In this document: positions 37,877 to 46,268 of the stretch, one piece after another
Layout: the number at the start of each line of letters is the position of its first letter
Position numbering within the stretch: position 1 is the first letter of the stretch
DNA from: Flectobacillus sp. BAB-3569
GTDB lineage: Bacteria; Bacteroidota; Bacteroidia; Cytophagales; Spirosomataceae
Assembly (NCBI RefSeq): GCF_002270355.1
Contig: NZ_NJFZ01000024.1
Coordinates: 51,113-115,112, forward strand
Length of the DNA: 64,000 nt
Direction of reading: 5' to 3'
Notes under the pieces: generated by a model
Seen by the model: only the letters and a program-made list of their open reading frames with translations
Databases searched by the model: none
What the model was told of the DNA's origin: nothing
Made by a program: the position numbers and the translations under genes

Positions 37877-37912
37877 ATTCACAATTCACAACTCGCAATT
37901 CAGCATTAATAG
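37867..37912. repeat. dispersed repeat family 2, copy 2
   Basis: ATTAATTCACAATTCACAAC then TCGCAATTCAGCATTAATAG; matches 28559-28596 except for small length differences. Confidence 0.5.
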
Positions 37913-37920
37913 TGACACAT

Positions 37921-37966
37921 AAAAACAAAAAGGCTGTTTCAAATTTGAAACAGCCTTTTTGTTTTT
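37921..37966. terminator. 46-bp perfect palindrome, bidirectional terminator
   Basis: AAAAACAAAAAGGCTGTTTC and AAA are followed with no spacer by the exact complement, ending in TTTTTGTTTTT. It lies between convergent cdaA and the GapN-type gene and can end both. Confidence 0.9.
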
Positions 37967-37987
37967 ATGATAAGTAAAAAGCCTTCA

Positions 37988-38059
37988 TTGGTTAATAGTA
38001 GGAGAACATCCATTGTTGAAGTAGATAATCTCTGATAACATTCACACTAATAACCAATA
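37988..38059. repeat. dispersed repeat family 3, copy 4 (diverged inverted pair)
   Basis: TTGGTTAATAGT at the left and ACTAATAACCAATAA at the right, with CTGATAACA inside, echo the copy at 41041-41100. Confidence 0.45.
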
Positions 38060-38067
38060 ACTTTTAC

Positions 38068-39690
38068 CTACAATATAAATCTAGTTGACAAGAAGTTAGA
38101 TTCTTGATTTTCAACAATTTGATTTACCAATGCTTTGTTTTCAGCAGTTTGTTTTGTTGCTACAACCGTACGAATCGAGAACGAACGAAGTGCTGCTGTT
38201 ACAGACAAAGTACCTTCAGCAGAGTCTTTACGACCTGTGAATGGGAATGTGTCTGGTCCACGTTGACATTGAGCATTGATATTCACACGAGAAACTTGGT
38301 TTACCGCAGCATCGATCAATTCTGAAATTTGATTTACATCAGTTCCGAAAATAGATACTTGCTGACCGTGTGAAGAATTGGTAATATATTCGATTGGCTC
38401 TTCAATATTGTTGAAAGGTACCACTGGAACTACAGGGCCAAATTGCTCTTCATGCCAGATTTTCATTTGGCTAGTTACTGGTGAAAGTAAAGCAGGGAAT
38501 ACGAATGATTTGAAGCTTTCGCCACCATTTTCGTTAATCACTTTTGCACCGTGTAACTTAGCATCCTCGATAAGCTCCTTCAAATATGCTGGCTTGTTTG
38601 GCTCAGGAAGCGGCGTAATGTTTACACCTTTTTCCCACATCAAACCTAATTTCAATTTGCCAATTTCTTCAGCCATACGTTGGTTGAACTTTTCTATCAA
38701 TGTTTCGTGAACGAACATGATTTTGAGTGCAGTACAACGCTGACCATTGAATGACAATGAGCCTAGCATACATTCTTTAACTGCCAATTCAAGGTCTGAA
38801 CTTTCTGTAACGATAGCTGCATTTTTTGCATCCAAACCTAAGATTGCTCTCAAACGGTTTACTTTAGGGTGCATTTTTTTCAACTTATCAGCTACCTTAG
38901 ATGAACCAATCAAGGTCAATACATCGATTTTACCTGACTCCATTAAGCTAGGGATAACCGAGTTTCCACGACCATAAACTGTGTTGATTACACCAGCAGG
39001 GAATGAATCACGGAACGCCTCTAATAATGGGTAGTGCAATAATGTACCGTGTTTCGGAGGTTTAAACAACAACGTATTTCCCATAATCAAAGCAGGAATC
39101 AATGTTGTGAAAGTCTCATTCAATGGGTAGTTGAATGGTCCCATACACAATACAACACCTAGTGGTGAGCGACGTACTTGCCCGATAATACCTTCTTCAA
39201 TCAAGAAAGTAGAAGAGTTACGGTCGATATCTTTAAGCGCGTCGATTGTATCGTAGATGTACTGAACAGTACGGTCAAATTCTTTCTGTGAATCACCTAA
39301 AGATTTACCGATTTCCCACATCAACAATTTTACAACCTCGTCACGTTTTTGGATCATTTTTTGAGTAAAACGCTCAACGCATTCGATACGTTGTTTTACA
39401 CTCATCGATGGCCATTCGCCACGACCATTGTTGTAAGCTTTCACGGCTGCATACAATACTTCGATAGCATCTGGGGCATCTGTGATAGGGTAAGAACCAA
39501 TGCGTTTTTGTTCTAATCCTTTTTCAGTTTTTACATAAACAGGAGACCAAACATCTTGGGTTTTACCAGCCCATTGACGCATCTCACCATTTACCAAGTA
39601 TTCACGTTGCTCAATCGGCTCGGTGATATTATATTCTGCTGGAATATCAGCTTCCGCAGGGAATAAATTTTCGAGTTGGGATGTGTTCAT
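38068..39690 (-). CDS. gapN: NADP-dependent glyceraldehyde-3-phosphate dehydrogenase (GapN-type aldehyde dehydrogenase)
   Basis: A 540-residue aldehyde dehydrogenase superfamily protein, expected to oxidise glyceraldehyde-3-phosphate to 3-phosphoglycerate without making ATP and yielding NADPH. The oxyanion Asn is in MGPFNYPLN (Asn187) and the catalytic Cys in SFNGQRCTALK (Cys319). The C-terminal segment TFPFTGRKDSAEGTLSVTAA is characteristic of GapN. The stretch that in most aldehyde dehydrogenases reads ELGGK with the general-base Glu here reads LGLDAKNAAIV (284-294), so that Glu is absent; from memory this is shared by the Bacteroidota/archaeal-like subgroup. The assignment of substrate rests on family resemblance. 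It has a free-standing position between two terminators. Confidence 0.85.
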   Translation of the reverse strand: MNTSQLENLFPAEADIPAEYNITEPIEQREYLVNGEMRQWAGKTQDVWSPVYVKTEKGLEQKRIGSYPITDAPDAIEVLYAAVKAYNNGRGEWPSMSVKQRIECVERFTQKMIQKRDEVVKLLMWEIGKSLGDSQKEFDRTVQYIYDTIDALKDIDRNSSTFLIEEGIIGQVRRSPLGVVLCMGPFNYPLNETFTTLIPALIMGNTLLFKPPKHGTLLHYPLLEAFRDSFPAGVINTVYGRGNSVIPSLMESGKIDVLTLIGSSKVADKLKKMHPKVNRLRAILGLDAKNAAIVTESSDLELAVKECMLGSLSFNGQRCTALKIMFVHETLIEKFNQRMAEEIGKLKLGLMWEKGVNITPLPEPNKPAYLKELIEDAKLHGAKVINENGGESFKSFVFPALLSPVTSQMKIWHEEQFGPVVPVVPFNNIEEPIEYITNSSHGQQVSIFGTDVNQISELIDAAVNQVSRVNINAQCQRGPDTFPFTGRKDSAEGTLSVTAALRSFSIRTVVATKQTAENKALVNQIVENQESNFLSTRFIL

Positions 39691-40085
39691 ATTGCGCTAA
39701 AAAAAAATTGGCTTGAGATTATTATTTTATTTCAGTTAACAGTTTTATTATAGTGTTTGAATATGCTACGAATTGTACAATTTTCGCTGATTGATTTCTT
39801 GCCAAAGTTCAATAAAAAGCTAATTTCATCCGTCAGGCTTCGATGATTTATTGAAATTTTACAATGTTGGATTAGTTTTGTTCAAAAAAATCTTTTCAGC
39901 TTTGATAAAATGGCGTATTAATATTGAAAAATATTAGGAAAAAAATCATGGTTATTGTTTACTTTCTAAATAATCTTGGAAGCATTTTTAAACAAAAAAA
40001 GTACCCTCAACTACGCTAATACAAAGCTATAGTGAGGGTACTTTTACTCGATAAAGAGTAGTATTATTTCAAGATTTTATCCAGA
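39691..40085. other. intergenic region upstream of the gapN-type gene
   Basis: 395 AT-rich bases with the DUF4332 gene terminator near one end. No further gene or clear promoter consensus was seen. Confidence 0.35.
39997..40045 (-). terminator. terminator of the DUF4332 gene
   Basis: AAAAGTACCCTCA pairs perfectly with TGAGGGTACTTTT across 23 bases; a T7 run follows on the minus strand. Confidence 0.85.
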
Positions 40086-40493
40086 TTAGTAAGTGACAAC
40101 TGGAGGTAAAGTTTTTGCATGCTCAATATAGCCTTCTACTTGAGACAAGCTTGGAACACGTCCGCTTAAGCCTTTTGCTTCATTTGTTTCTACCATTTTA
40201 GCGTGCAAGTTAGCAGCATTACGAGTTGCTAATTCTTTTACAGTATCCACACCAGCAGCCTCTAAAAGGTCAGATGTTTCTTCTGCAATGCCTTTGATTC
40301 TGAACAAATCAGCCATGTTTACCCAACGAAGGATGCGTTTTTCATCGATTCCTGTTTCATCAGCCAATGATGAGCGACCTTTTTTGGTAGCACCAACTTC
40401 AAGGAGTTGTTCAACAGTTTTGATATTTACTGCACCTAATTTTTCAGCATAAACTGGACCGATTCCTTCGATGTCTAAGATGTTATAAGCCAT
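40086..40493 (-). CDS. DUF4332 helix-hairpin-helix protein
   Basis: A 135-residue soluble protein made of tandem helix-hairpin-helix units and matching DUF4332. The first unit is ILDIEGIGPVYAEKLGAVNI, followed by VEQLLEVGATKKGRSSLADE. The second is LFRIKGIAEETSDLLEAAGV with DTVKELATRNAANLH. Such units usually bind nucleic acid without sequence preference, as in the helical part of polymerases and ligases, so a DNA or RNA role is inferred. There is no signal peptide. It has a strong terminator downstream and no co-directional neighbour within 390 bases, so it is probably transcribed alone. Confidence 0.88.
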   Translation of the reverse strand: MAYNILDIEGIGPVYAEKLGAVNIKTVEQLLEVGATKKGRSSLADETGIDEKRILRWVNMADLFRIKGIAEETSDLLEAAGVDTVKELATRNAANLHAKMVETNEAKGLSGRVPSLSQVEGYIEHAKTLPPVVTY

Positions 40494-40854
40494 TTTTTTC
40501 TAAAAGTTAAATAATTGATTATTAGATTGTTGTTTTGTTTTACTCCAATCCTCAATCGATTTCAGAAAGAGAGTTATTGGGTAAAGGTTATATTAAATTT
40601 GTGAAAAAACTTCGTACAAGTATAAAATATTGTACCAAGGTTGGTCTTTTACACAAACTTAATAGACAAGAAAAACGAGATAGGATTTTGATGCTAAGCT
40701 ATAATCCTGCTATTGATTTTGAAAGTAAATTTTCGAGGAGTCAGAAATTCAACTGTCCAAAGTTATAGCAAGATGATATAAATGAAAAAGGGGCAAAAAA
40801 ACAACTACCAAGGTTATATCTTGTTGTGAGTAAATTTAGAAATATATCTATAAA

Positions 40855-40911
40855 AAAAACAAGGATTATTAAGCTTTTTTCTATTCTAATGGCTTAAAAT
40901 CCTTGTTTTTT
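40855..40911 (-). terminator. terminator downstream of the MFS/small-protein operon
   Basis: AAAAACAAGGATTATTAAGC faces GCTTAAAATCCTTGTTTTTT with one mismatch across 18 bases. Confidence 0.7.
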
Positions 40912-41040
40912 GAAATATGTTATTTGTATAAAGGTTATAAGTTCATCGGTTTCTTTTTCACATAAATGTTAGAAACAATTTAGTGGACCCTAATTGAGTA
41001 ACAGGAAAGATTAAATGAATGATAAATCTAAGTGCCTTTC

Positions 41041-41100
41041 TAATAGTATACCTCGGATTATGAGAGTATTCTGATAACAGATATACTATTAACGAATAAC
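41041..41100. repeat. dispersed repeat family 3, copy 5 (inverted pair)
   Basis: TAATAGTATA at 41041-41050 and TATACTATTA at 41083-41092 are exact inverted ends. The unit continues into ACGAATAAC and includes CTGATAACAG, shared with the other copies. Confidence 0.6.
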
Positions 41101-41137
41101 CTTTTACTTTTAAAATGAACTGTCTATTAAATACATG

Positions 41138-41323
41138 CTACGCAAACTGCTTCAGCATATATTTACGACGAAGCTGGTTTATTAAAAACTTCTTCTGCGC
41201 TGTAAAGCCATCAGGGTGCATTTCATTAAAAATCTTTTTCAATTCTGCGAAATGCTTTGGATTGTCCCATAAAAACATTTCTGCATTGATATTTTTTTCT
41301 TCGAGATATAGCTCAAATACCAT
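41138..41323 (-). CDS. conserved small protein of unknown function (61 residues)
   Basis: A 61-residue soluble protein. I believe it is real because its pattern is one I recall from Bacteroidota: an N-terminal KNINAEMFLWDNPKHFAELK, then FNEMHPDGFTAQKKFLINQL and a basic end RRKYMLKQ. It starts 18 bases after the stop codon of the MFS gene on the same strand, so the two are very likely cotranscribed, and a strong terminator follows 230 bases later. No function, domain name or catalytic residue can be given. The opposite-strand open frame across the same bases looks like a shadow. Confidence 0.7.
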   Translation of the reverse strand: MVFELYLEEKNINAEMFLWDNPKHFAELKKIFNEMHPDGFTAQKKFLINQLRRKYMLKQFA

Positions 41324-41341
41324 GATTTTGTGATTTAAACT

Positions 41342-42526
41342 TTAAGCAACAAGGTGCTTTTTCTGATTCTTACGTAATATTACTAAATACACCAAACTTA
41401 CCAAAGATAATACCGCCGCAATGATGTACGAATAGGGTAGATTTTCTACTTTACCTTGATAAAGCTTTCCTGCTGCTACAGCGCCTATACCAATGCCTGC
41501 TTCAAGGGCTATATACATGGTTGCCATAGCACGCCCTCGGTATCGCTCGTCAGACAAATCTACTGTCCAAGCGGTGAGGGTAGGGGTATTGAAGCCCCAA
41601 GAGAAACCAAACAAAATAGAGGCTATCATCAAGGCTGTGAAGTTATTGGCATATCCTAAAATCAGCATGGATACGGCCAACAAAACACTTGAAATGATGA
41701 GTACAGGAATTCGTCCGTATTTATCTGAACTTTTGGCAAAAAACATTCTCACAACCAATGATGCAATCGTATAAACTGTAAAGAATATTCCTTTGTTGCT
41801 CATACCAAGCATCTTGGTTTGATCGGGAATGAGTGTTAAGATAACACCCGATGAAAACGACACTAATAGCATGACCAAAAAAGTAGGCACAACCCTCGGC
41901 TCGAAAACATCCACCCAGCCTATTTTGAAAAGTTTTAGAGAAAAAGGCTGTTTTTGTTCTTTGGGAAGTGTTTCTTTCATATTTACCAAAATCAAAATCG
42001 ATAATAAGGCAAATGAGGAAGAAGTATAAAACATAGTATTTATCGAGAATAATTCGGTCAGATAGCCCCCAATGGTCGGTCCCATCGACATACCTGTGGC
42101 GGTAAAAATGCCTAACATCCCTTGTGCCTCGCCACGACGGTCTTCGGGAATAATATCGGCAACGTAGGCGGAAGTTGCCGTAGGTTTGGTGCCTGTAGAC
42201 ATCCCATGAATAAACCTTAAGAAAAGAAATGTGGCCACACCACTTACCCAAGGATAAATACCGCCACAAATAAAACATACCACTGAACCAAAAGCCATAA
42301 TGGGAACGCGTCCAATGGTATCGGTTAGTTTTCCAGAGAATGGTCTCGAAATACCAGCCGTTAATGTAAATAAAGCAATAATATAACCGATGTATTCTTT
42401 TCCACCCATGGATGCCAAATAATCTGGCAACTCTGGAATCATCATTTGGAAACTTGCTGAAAACAGGAAATTACTTAAACATAAAAGCCAAAACTGAAGG
42501 GTGTAAATGGAATTTGTTTTTGTCAT
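41342..42526 (-). CDS. major facilitator superfamily transporter
   Basis: A 394-residue inner-membrane protein with twelve hydrophobic helices and the MFS loop motif between helices 2 and 3 (SGKLTDTIGRVPIMAFGS, the GxLxDxxGRRx pattern). A second copy lies in the half repeat (FAKSSDKYGRIPVLIISS). The region KPTATSAYVADIIPEDRRGE with AQGMLG resembles drug or sugar efflux pumps of the MdfA/AraJ type. Substrate and direction are not given by sequence; export of a drug-like compound is the common role. It is 61 bases downstream of meaB on the same strand and is followed by a small protein gene. Confidence 0.92.
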   Translation of the reverse strand: MTKTNSIYTLQFWLLCLSNFLFSASFQMMIPELPDYLASMGGKEYIGYIIALFTLTAGISRPFSGKLTDTIGRVPIMAFGSVVCFICGGIYPWVSGVATFLFLRFIHGMSTGTKPTATSAYVADIIPEDRRGEAQGMLGIFTATGMSMGPTIGGYLTELFSINTMFYTSSSFALLSILILVNMKETLPKEQKQPFSLKLFKIGWVDVFEPRVVPTFLVMLLVSFSSGVILTLIPDQTKMLGMSNKGIFFTVYTIASLVVRMFFAKSSDKYGRIPVLIISSVLLAVSMLILGYANNFTALMIASILFGFSWGFNTPTLTAWTVDLSDERYRGRAMATMYIALEAGIGIGAVAAGKLYQGKVENLPYSYIIAAVLSLVSLVYLVILRKNQKKHLVA

Positions 42527-42587
42527 CTTACTAAATGGATTGTTTCAAAAACTCATAAGTATGAGAAATACAACTTATGAGAATATA

Positions 42588-43583
42588 TTAGGAATATATC
42601 GACTTTTCAAAGAGCTTTAATAGCTCAAGAGCAGCCTTGATGGGTAATTTTTGCCCTTCTGTTACCGCTGATTCTACGCTCGAAAGCTCTTGTTGAATCT
42701 GTGGATTTTGGTAAAATCTTTCCTCTAGTGTCTGCTTTATAAAGTCATGCATCCAAGCTAGATTTTGTTGTTTGCGGTTAATAAAGAAATAGCCATTTTG
42801 TTGTAAAAGTTCACGATGAGCAAGGATCGTTTTCCAAATGTCATCTATCCCCGTTTGGGTCACAGCCGAGCAAGTCAATACTTTTGGATACCAGCCACTA
42901 CCGCTCGCAGGGAACAAATGAAGGGCATTTTCATAGGAAACTTTCGCCTGACGAGCTTGTAGTTCGTTACCCGAATCGGCTTTGGTAATTGCCACCAAAT
43001 CAGCCATTTCCATAATGCCTTTTTTGATACCTTGAAGCTCGTCGCCTGCACCAGCCAACATGAGCAATAAGAAAAAATCTACCATCCCATGAACAAATGT
43101 TTCTGATTGCCCAACGCCAACAGTTTCGATAACAATCACTTCAAATCCTGCTGCTTCGCAAAGCAACATCGTTTCTCGTGTTTTATGAGTTACCCCTCCC
43201 AATGAGATACCCGCAGGTGAAGGTCGGATATACGCCAAGGGGTCTCTCGAAAGTTCTTCCATACGTGTCTTGTCTCCAAGAATACTGCCTTTTGAAATTT
43301 GACTACTTGGGTCAATCGCCAGCACAGCAATTTTTTTCCCTTGATTGGTCAAATGTTTTCCAAAAGTCTCGATAAAAGTACTTTTGCCAACGCCAGGTAC
43401 TCCTGTAATGCCTAGTCGGACTGAGTTACCAGTGTGTGGCAAGAGTGTTTCGAGTACCTCTCTAGCTAGCGCCTTATCTGTATCGAGCTGACTTTCGATT
43501 AGAGTAATAGCTCTGCTCAGTATCATTCGGTTGCCTTCTAATACTCCAGCAACGTATTCGTCCTTGCTAAGTCGTTTTCTCAT
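42588..43583 (-). CDS. meaB: methylmalonyl-CoA mutase-associated GTPase MeaB
   Basis: A 331-residue G3E-family GTPase that protects and reloads the B12-dependent methylmalonyl-CoA mutase (also known as ArgK/YgfD). Walker A is GITGVPGVGKSTFIETFG. The switch region follows with IDPSSQISKGSILGDKTRME, then VIVIETVGVGQSE and the base-recognition motif in LVAITKADSGNE. The Met at 43583 (MRKRLSKDEYVAGVLEGNR) is chosen because it gives the family length. An open frame continues upstream to 43697 but crosses G-rich direct repeats and has no conserved residues. The mutase subunits are not in this window. The gene precedes the MFS gene. Confidence 0.95.
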   Translation of the reverse strand: MRKRLSKDEYVAGVLEGNRMILSRAITLIESQLDTDKALAREVLETLLPHTGNSVRLGITGVPGVGKSTFIETFGKHLTNQGKKIAVLAIDPSSQISKGSILGDKTRMEELSRDPLAYIRPSPAGISLGGVTHKTRETMLLCEAAGFEVIVIETVGVGQSETFVHGMVDFFLLLMLAGAGDELQGIKKGIMEMADLVAITKADSGNELQARQAKVSYENALHLFPASGSGWYPKVLTCSAVTQTGIDDIWKTILAHRELLQQNGYFFINRKQQNLAWMHDFIKQTLEERFYQNPQIQQELSSVESAVTEGQKLPIKAALELLKLFEKSIYS

Positions 43584-43642
43584 TTGGTTTTTATATGGGG
43601 TTTTGTTTTGTTTTTTGTTAGTGAACAGGGGCAAAGGCACAG

Positions 43643-43745
43643 AGGCACAAAGTGATTTTAGGGTATAGGGTTTAGTTTTTTCTTTTGAAGTAGGCACAAA
43701 GTGTTTTTAGGCGATAGGGGTGAGGGATTAGGGTTCAGTTTTTTC
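43643..43745. repeat. imperfect direct repeats with G-rich runs upstream of meaB
   Basis: AGGCACAAAGTGATTTTAGG (from 43643, unit to 43682) recurs as AGGCACAAAGTGTTTTTAGG (from 43692, unit to 43745). Both units end in a GGGTTTAG- or GGGTTCAG-like segment and T5-6. Runs such as GGGTATAGGG and GGGGTGAGGGATTAGGG stand out in this AT-rich DNA. It is not coding. Confidence 0.6.
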
Positions 43746-43824
43746 GGAAAAGTTGAAAAATGTGCGTTGTAAATGGGTAGATAGTGTGTGAGACTTTTTT
43801 AACCAAATCCCAAATCCCCAATCC

Positions 43825-44502
43825 TCAATCCCTATACTTCTCTAAAAGCATATTGGCAAACAGCAAGTCTTCTGGCGTTGTAATTTTGATGTTTTCATAA
43901 GAACCATCAATCAAATGAATAGGAAAGCCTGCTGCTTCTACTACGCTAGCGTCGTCGGTAAATGTGCTTAGTTCTTCTGTTTCAAAAGCTTTTTTCAAAA
44001 TACTTACCTGAAATGTCTGTGGTGTCTGAATCAAACGTACTGTAGATCGGTCAACGGCGACTCCATTGACTCTTACCGAATCTTTGGATGGAACGCTTAC
44101 CACGGCACTACCCAAGGTCTGGGCTGTTTGGTAACTATTTTGAATAACTGCTGCCTCTACAAACGGACGCACGCCGTCATGAATACTGACCAATCCATCA
44201 CCTTCGATACGAGAGAGACCGTTTTGGGAAGACTGAAAACGGGTTTGACCGCCATCCACCAACCAGTGAGGAACTCTCTGAGCTATATCCGAATGTTTTT
44301 CGCAAAGAGATTGCCAGTATGCCTGATGGGCGCTGGGTAATACCAAAATCAATTGGATACTTTCGTCGGCTTGTTTGAAGCGTAAAAGGGTATGGAAAAG
44401 GATTGGTAAACCACCTAGCTCAATGAATTGCTTGGGAAGTTGGCTTTGCATACGACTACCACTTCCGCCTGCAACAACGATGGCATATTTGTTTGAAGAC
44501 AT
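43825..44502 (-). CDS. ispD: 2-C-methyl-D-erythritol 4-phosphate cytidylyltransferase
   Basis: A 225-residue cytoplasmic enzyme of the non-mevalonate isoprenoid pathway that joins CTP and methylerythritol 4-phosphate. The nucleotide-binding start is IVVAGGSGSRMQSQLPKQF, followed by LGGLPILFHTLLRF. Other signatures are SIHDGVRPFV, VRLIQTPQTFQ and TDDASVVEAAGFPIHLIDG. The end, NIKITTPEDLLFANMLL, is complete. The Met at 44502 (MSSNKYAIVVAGG) is the likely start; the frame extends to 44538 but without conserved residues. It lies between queA and meaB on the minus strand, separated from queA by an inverted repeat. Confidence 0.96.
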   Translation of the reverse strand: MSSNKYAIVVAGGSGSRMQSQLPKQFIELGGLPILFHTLLRFKQADESIQLILVLPSAHQAYWQSLCEKHSDIAQRVPHWLVDGGQTRFQSSQNGLSRIEGDGLVSIHDGVRPFVEAAVIQNSYQTAQTLGSAVVSVPSKDSVRVNGVAVDRSTVRLIQTPQTFQVSILKKAFETEELSTFTDDASVVEAAGFPIHLIDGSYENIKITTPEDLLFANMLLEKYRD

Positions 44503-44537
44503 AATGATGATATAAATGAGGAAACAGCCTTTAAACA

Positions 44538-44582
44538 AGAAGTCGTAAGAAATTTGTGTTGAAACAAACTCTTACGACTTCT
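44538..44582 (-). terminator. inverted repeat between queA and ispD
   Basis: AGAAGTCGTAAGA pairs perfectly with TCTTACGACTTCT; the loop itself can pair TTTGT with ACAAA. Only TTGTTT follows on the minus strand, so termination may be partial. Confidence 0.55.
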
Positions 44583-44619
44583 CAAAGTATTGCTAATTCT
44601 TACGCTGGAAAGAAATGGA

Positions 44620-45672
44620 TTAGATAATCAACATTGCATCGCCGTAGCTAAAGAATTTGTATTTTTCTTTAATCGCAATTTCGTATGCTTCTTTGATTAG
44701 TTCATAACCACCAAATGCACTTGTCATCATGATAAGGATAGACTCAGGCAAGTGGAAATTTGTTAGAAGAGCATTTGGAATACGGAAATCGTAAGGAGGG
44801 AAGATAAATTTATCTGTCCAGCCTTCAATTGGCTTCAAGTGACCGTCTGCCGATACAGAAGATTCCAACGCTTTCAAGGCAGTTGTACCAATCGCACAAA
44901 TACGCTTGTTGGTATCAATACCGTCGTTTACTAGCTTACAAGTATCTTCAGGAATAAAGAAGTTTTCTGAATCTGTTTTGTGCTTGGTAAGGTCTTCTAC
45001 ATCTACCTGACGGAAAGTTCCTAAACCTACGTGCAAAGTCAATGGTGTAAATGCCACACCTTTCAACTCCATACGCTTCATGATGATTTTGTTGAAGTGC
45101 AAACCTGCTGTTGGGGCAGCCACAGCACCTACATGCTCAGCATAAATCGTTTGATAACGTTCTTCGTCGCTTGTTTCTACTTTACGCTTAAAACGAATTT
45201 CGTCTGGAAGTGGCGTTTCTCCCAATTCATGAATAGCTTTCATTAAGGCATCATGATCGCCATCGTACAAGAAACGAATAGTACGACCACGAGAAGTAGT
45301 GTTGTCAATTACCTCAGCTACTAAATCACTGTCACCAAAATATAATTTGTTACCAACACGAATTTTACGAGCTGGATCTACCAACACGTCCCACAAGCGG
45401 TGCTCACGGTTTAATTCACGAAGTAAGAAAACTTCAATTTTAGCACCTGTTTTTTCTTTTTGTCCAAACAAACGTGCAGGAAATACTTTTGTATTGTTAG
45501 TTACCATTACATCACCATCTTCAAAGTAGTTGATGATGTCGGAAAACATCTTGTGTTCAATTTGTTTTGTCTTGCGATTTACAACCATCAAGCGAGACTC
45601 TCCACGGTTTTCTGATGGATAAAGTGCGATCAAGCTCTGTGGCAGGTCAAATCTAAATTCCGAAAGTTTCAT
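44620..45672 (-). CDS. queA: S-adenosylmethionine:tRNA ribosyltransferase-isomerase
   Basis: A 350-residue cytoplasmic enzyme that transfers the ribosyl part of S-adenosylmethionine to preQ1 in tRNA, making epoxyqueuosine. The N-terminus [19 protein letters not shown] is diagnostic, followed by [32 protein letters not shown], and the central signature [24 protein letters not shown] and the C-terminal [13 protein letters not shown]. Full length with normal start. The other queuosine genes are not adjacent, and no preQ1 riboswitch was recognised upstream. The gene is first in the minus-strand series queA-ispD-meaB-MFS. Confidence 0.97.
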   Translation of the reverse strand: MKLSEFRFDLPQSLIALYPSENRGESRLMVVNRKTKQIEHKMFSDIINYFEDGDVMVTNNTKVFPARLFGQKEKTGAKIEVFLLRELNREHRLWDVLVDPARKIRVGNKLYFGDSDLVAEVIDNTTSRGRTIRFLYDGDHDALMKAIHELGETPLPDEIRFKRKVETSDEERYQTIYAEHVGAVAAPTAGLHFNKIIMKRMELKGVAFTPLTLHVGLGTFRQVDVEDLTKHKTDSENFFIPEDTCKLVNDGIDTNKRICAIGTTALKALESSVSADGHLKPIEGWTDKFIFPPYDFRIPNALLTNFHLPESILIMMTSAFGGYELIKEAYEIAIKEKYKFFSYGDAMLII

Positions 45673-46268
45673 TATGCTATTTATTGCTGTTTATGTTCTG
45701 TCAAAAGACAATAAATGACCTATGCTACTACCATGTTGGTATGGACTAGGTTGTCTATTTGAAAGCGATTCTTGCAAATATACAATTTTACTATAGGCCT
45801 TGTCAATACATTTTCTATTGTAATATGGTAATTTTTGTTAGTTTATTTGATTTTTCTAACAATTGTACCCAAGTTATTTACTCCAAAAAGTACAAAAAAG
45901 TGCATTTAAAGCTTTGAGATGATATCTTCTGAAATTTCTTTCGAATTTGTGAGTAGATAAAGAAAAAATGTTTCGTGAGAATAAAATCTTCTTTATTTCG
46001 AAAATAAATGACGAATTCCTTTCTACAGATATCATTATGGGTACAAGGGGATTATCTAAAATATGTTGAAATCCTATAGGGGAGGTATTTTTGAATGGTA
46101 GAAATAGGCAGGTGGTGCATGGATAAGGCTTTGATTCATAGTTGAAGGTTTTTAAATTATATCTTGAGAAAATTACATTTTTTTTAGCCTATTCCCCAAA
46201 TTTTATGGAGGTAATCTTCAAACAATTTTAGCAAGTGGTGAGTTTACTTAGGATAATCAAATTTTACT
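45673..46268. other. divergent intergenic region between queA and photolyase genes
   Basis: 596 AT-rich bases with promoters expected for both genes. A small hairpin-like TACCATGTTGGTA occurs near 45730. No gene or riboswitch was recognised. Confidence 0.35.

Larger units (their letters stand above)
40494..41137. other. intergenic region with MFS-operon terminator and repeat
   Basis: 644 bases holding the terminator at 40855-40911 and a family 3 repeat at 41041-41100. Open frames on the plus strand here lack protein-like composition. Confidence 0.4.

Noticed and set aside
41115..41333. Plus-strand frame opposite the 61-residue gene
   Set aside because: The minus-strand frame has the recognisable pattern and operon spacing; the plus frame does not.
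43584..43697. N-terminal extension of MeaB
   Set aside because: It crosses G-rich direct repeats and has no residues matching the family; the Met at 43583 gives normal length.
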